Assembly (NCBI GenBank): GCA_903879825.1
Contig: CAIRND010000187.1
Span: 1 to 14,796, forward strand
Reading direction: 5' to 3'
DNA length: 14,796 nucleotides
DNA from: an uncultured Geobacteraceae bacterium
GTDB taxonomy: Bacteria > Desulfobacterota > Desulfuromonadia > Geobacterales > Pseudopelobacteraceae
This document shows, one piece after another, positions 13,120 through 14,796 of the stretch (position 1 is the stretch's first letter; every line of letters begins with the position of its first letter). The position numbers and the translations under genes are program-made. Below the pieces are notes generated by a model, which saw only the letters and a list, made by a program, of their open reading frames with translations, was not told the DNA's origin and made no database searches.

Positions 13120-14796
13120 ATGATTACAGACTTGTTGCTAAAAGAAAATATCGTCACTGATCAACAGATGGCATATGCAATCCGGGTTCGCAGCAAGCTT
13201 GCGACTCCCAAAACAATGATCGATACCCTGCTTGATCTTGGATATCTGACGCGTGAAGTCCTTCAGGATACCTTGAGACGAAACCGCCTCAACATCCGTC
13301 TGGGCGATTTTTTGGTTGAACTGGGCTATCTTCGTGAATCTGATCTCAAACAAGCTCTCGGAATACAGAGTGAATCAAAAAACAAGCTGCGGTTAGGCGA
13401 AATACTGGTTGATCGCGGTTTCATTGAAGATCGTAAATTGTTGGAGGCACTTTCATATCAGATGGGCTACCCACTGATTGAACTGTCTTTTGTGGAAATA
13501 GACCGCACGTTGCTTTCTGTCATTCCTCTGGCGGTTTGTAAGGAGTTTGATCTGATTCCGGTCCGGCGCGAGGAATCTTTTGTCATTTTGGCATTATCAG
13601 ATCCTCTTGACCAAAGATCTCACGACTGTGCCCGAAGATTTTTAGGTGACAAGGCCCGTTTCGTCATTGCATCAAAAGAATCAATTCGTTCAACGCTTAT
13701 CGCACTGGAGCGAACAGCTGCTCAACCGGTTCTCTCTGATGAAAATACAATTATCGGTATGATCAATACCCTTCTGGATGATGCCGTCCAGGAAGGCGCC
13801 AGTGATATTCATATTGAACCGATGAAAGATCGTCTCCGGATACGTTTCAGACTTGACGGCGTCATGCACCATCATAAAGATTTTCCAAAAGAGATCGCCC
13901 CCCAACTTTCAACCCGAATTAAAGTCATGGCGCAGGCTGATATCGCGGAAAAACGACGTCACCAAGACGGCCGTATCCTCTTTAAAAGTAACAAGCATGG
14001 CATAGACCTTGACCTGCGTGTTTCAATTTTTATTACCATATACGGTGAAAAGATTGTTATGCGCCTGCTCAACAATAAAACGTCACTCCTGGATATCAAA
14101 GAAATTGGTATGGCACCTCGCATGCTTGAGCACTTCATCTACGAAGCGGTCGAAGTGCCCACCGGCGTTATGATAATCACCGGCCCGACCGGATCCGGCA
14201 AAACTTGTACGCTCTATAGCTGTGTAAATTACCTGAACGATGTCAATACGAGTATCATAACGGCTGAGGACCCGGTTGAAATTGTCATTGACGGAGTGTC
14301 TCAATGCTCCATCAACTCAAAAATTGGCGTCACTTTTGAGGAGACTTTGCGGCATATTGTCAGGCAAGATCCGGATATCATCGTTCTTGGTGAGATCCGT
14401 GACCAGTTTTCTGCTGAGACAGCCATTCAGGCTGCCCTCACGGGCCACAAAGTATTGACTACTTTTCATACAGAAGACAGTATTGGTGGTTTGATTCGCT
14501 TGATGAATATGGAGATTGAAGCTTTTTTGATCTCATCCACCGTTGTGTGCGTTGTTGCACAGCGCCTGTTACGTCGTGTTTGTCCTGAATGCTCCGAACC
14601 GTACATACCAACTCCACTTGATCTGAGTAGGCTTAATTTAACGGCTAATGATTTAGTCGGGGCAGAATTCAGACTCGGGCGCGGCTGCAAAGCATGCAGA
14701 TTTAGTGGTTATCGCGGCAGAGTGGGTGTTTTTGAACTATTAGTTATGAACGAAATGGTCAAAAATGCCATTCTGACTAAAATGAGTTCTTATGAA
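13120..14796 (+). CDS. Type IV pilus/type II secretion assembly ATPase (PilB/GspE/MshE type) with tandem MshEN motifs, 3' end outside window
   Basis: The frame stays open to the right edge, giving 559 residues. Residues 60-83 and 91-114 each fit the 24-residue c-di-GMP-binding motif of MshEN domains (RLGxxLVxxG, hydrophobics, final Q), separated by 7 residues. Two degenerate copies appear at about 4-24 and 31-55. The ATPase domain has DIHIEP (229-234), an Arg-rich DRLRIRFRLDG (237-247), Walker A GPTGSGKT (355-362), the Asp box AEDPVE (382-387), Walker B DPDIIVLGEIRD (417-428) and the His box TGHKVLTTFHTED (441-453). Four cysteines (488, 491, 523, 526) form the zinc site of PilB/GspE proteins. 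Residue 363 after GKT is Cys, where Thr is usual. I chose the ATG at 13120, with a weak GGA at 13111. It powers pseudopilus or pilus subunit extrusion at the inner membrane; which system cannot be told. Confidence 0.93.
   Translation, partial: MITDLLLKENIVTDQQMAYAIRVRSKLATPKTMIDTLLDLGYLTREVLQDTLRRNRLNIRLGDFLVELGYLRESDLKQALGIQSESKNKLRLGEILVDRGFIEDRKLLEALSYQMGYPLIELSFVEIDRTLLSVIPLAVCKEFDLIPVRREESFVILALSDPLDQRSHDCARRFLGDKARFVIASKESIRSTLIALERTAAQPVLSDENTIIGMINTLLDDAVQEGASDIHIEPMKDRLRIRFRLDGVMHHHKDFPKEIAPQLSTRIKVMAQADIAEKRRHQDGRILFKSNKHGIDLDLRVSIFITIYGEKIVMRLLNNKTSLLDIKEIGMAPRMLEHFIYEAVEVPTGVMIITGPTGSGKTCTLYSCVNYLNDVNTSIITAEDPVEIVIDGVSQCSINSKIGVTFEETLRHIVRQDPDIIVLGEIRDQFSAETAIQAALTGHKVLTTFHTEDSIGGLIRLMNMEIEAFLISSTVVCVVAQRLLRRVCPECSEPYIPTPLDLSRLNLTANDLVGAEFRLGRGCKACRFSGYRGRVGVFELLVMNEMVKNAILTKMSSYE

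Noticed and set aside
1..14796. CRISPR array, insertion sequence, tRNA, rRNA or integration site
   Set aside because: No regular direct repeats, transposase or integrase motifs, cloverleaf or rRNA sequence were recognised on either strand.

Overview
The window looks like ordinary chromosome from a Gram-negative anaerobe, most likely a Deltaproteobacterium of the Desulfuromonas/Geobacter/Pelobacter kind. The reasons are the ffh-rpsP-khpA-rimM-trmD-SPOUT methyltransferase-rplS-rnhB order, a hydrogenase-maturation protease, a rubredoxin-less ferritin-like protein, a DUF3343 protein, a transporter-fused signalling phosphatase and a type IV pilus/type II secretion ATPase. Base composition looks moderate and even, and I saw no insertion sequence, phage gene, CRISPR array, tRNA or rRNA. 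The taxon is inferred from family resemblance only.

Layout. (1) 1-2654, plus strand: a partner-switching cassette. It has the C-terminal part of a sodium/solute-symporter (SSF)-STAC-GAF-PP2C phosphatase (RsbU/SpoIIE type, cut by the left edge), a STAS anti-sigma-factor antagonist (RsbV type) and a HATPase serine kinase (RsbW type). No sigma factor is present, so the output is unknown. (2) 2651-3753, minus strand: a HybD-like hydrogenase maturation protease and an upstream ferritin-like diiron protein, separated by a hairpin terminator. (3) 3908-5587, plus strand: ettA, a translation-regulating ABC-F ATPase with its own promoter. (4) 5598-6321, minus strand: a DciA/DUF721 protein and a small membrane protein behind a near-consensus promoter. 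(5) 6423-6710, plus strand: a DUF3343 protein divergent from region 4, with a palindrome over its -10 box. (6) 6906-12976, plus strand: SRP GTPase Ffh, S16, KhpA, RimM, TrmD, a second SPOUT methyltransferase, L19, a strong terminator, RNase HII and a membrane-anchored metallophosphoesterase. (7) 13120 to the right edge, plus strand: a PilB/GspE/MshE-type assembly ATPase, open at the edge, with tandem c-di-GMP-binding (MshEN) motifs.

How the genes work together. Region 6 is a translation, tRNA-modification and secretion superoperon, tightly packed with ATGA, TAA|ATG and GTGA junctions that suggest translational coupling. Two signalling themes stand out. One is a transporter-coupled phosphatase feeding a STAS/kinase switch at the left end. 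The other is a motor ATPase at the right end that the sequence predicts is controlled by c-di-GMP. Both are extensions or unusual combinations of known families; I found no clear evidence of a wholly new system.
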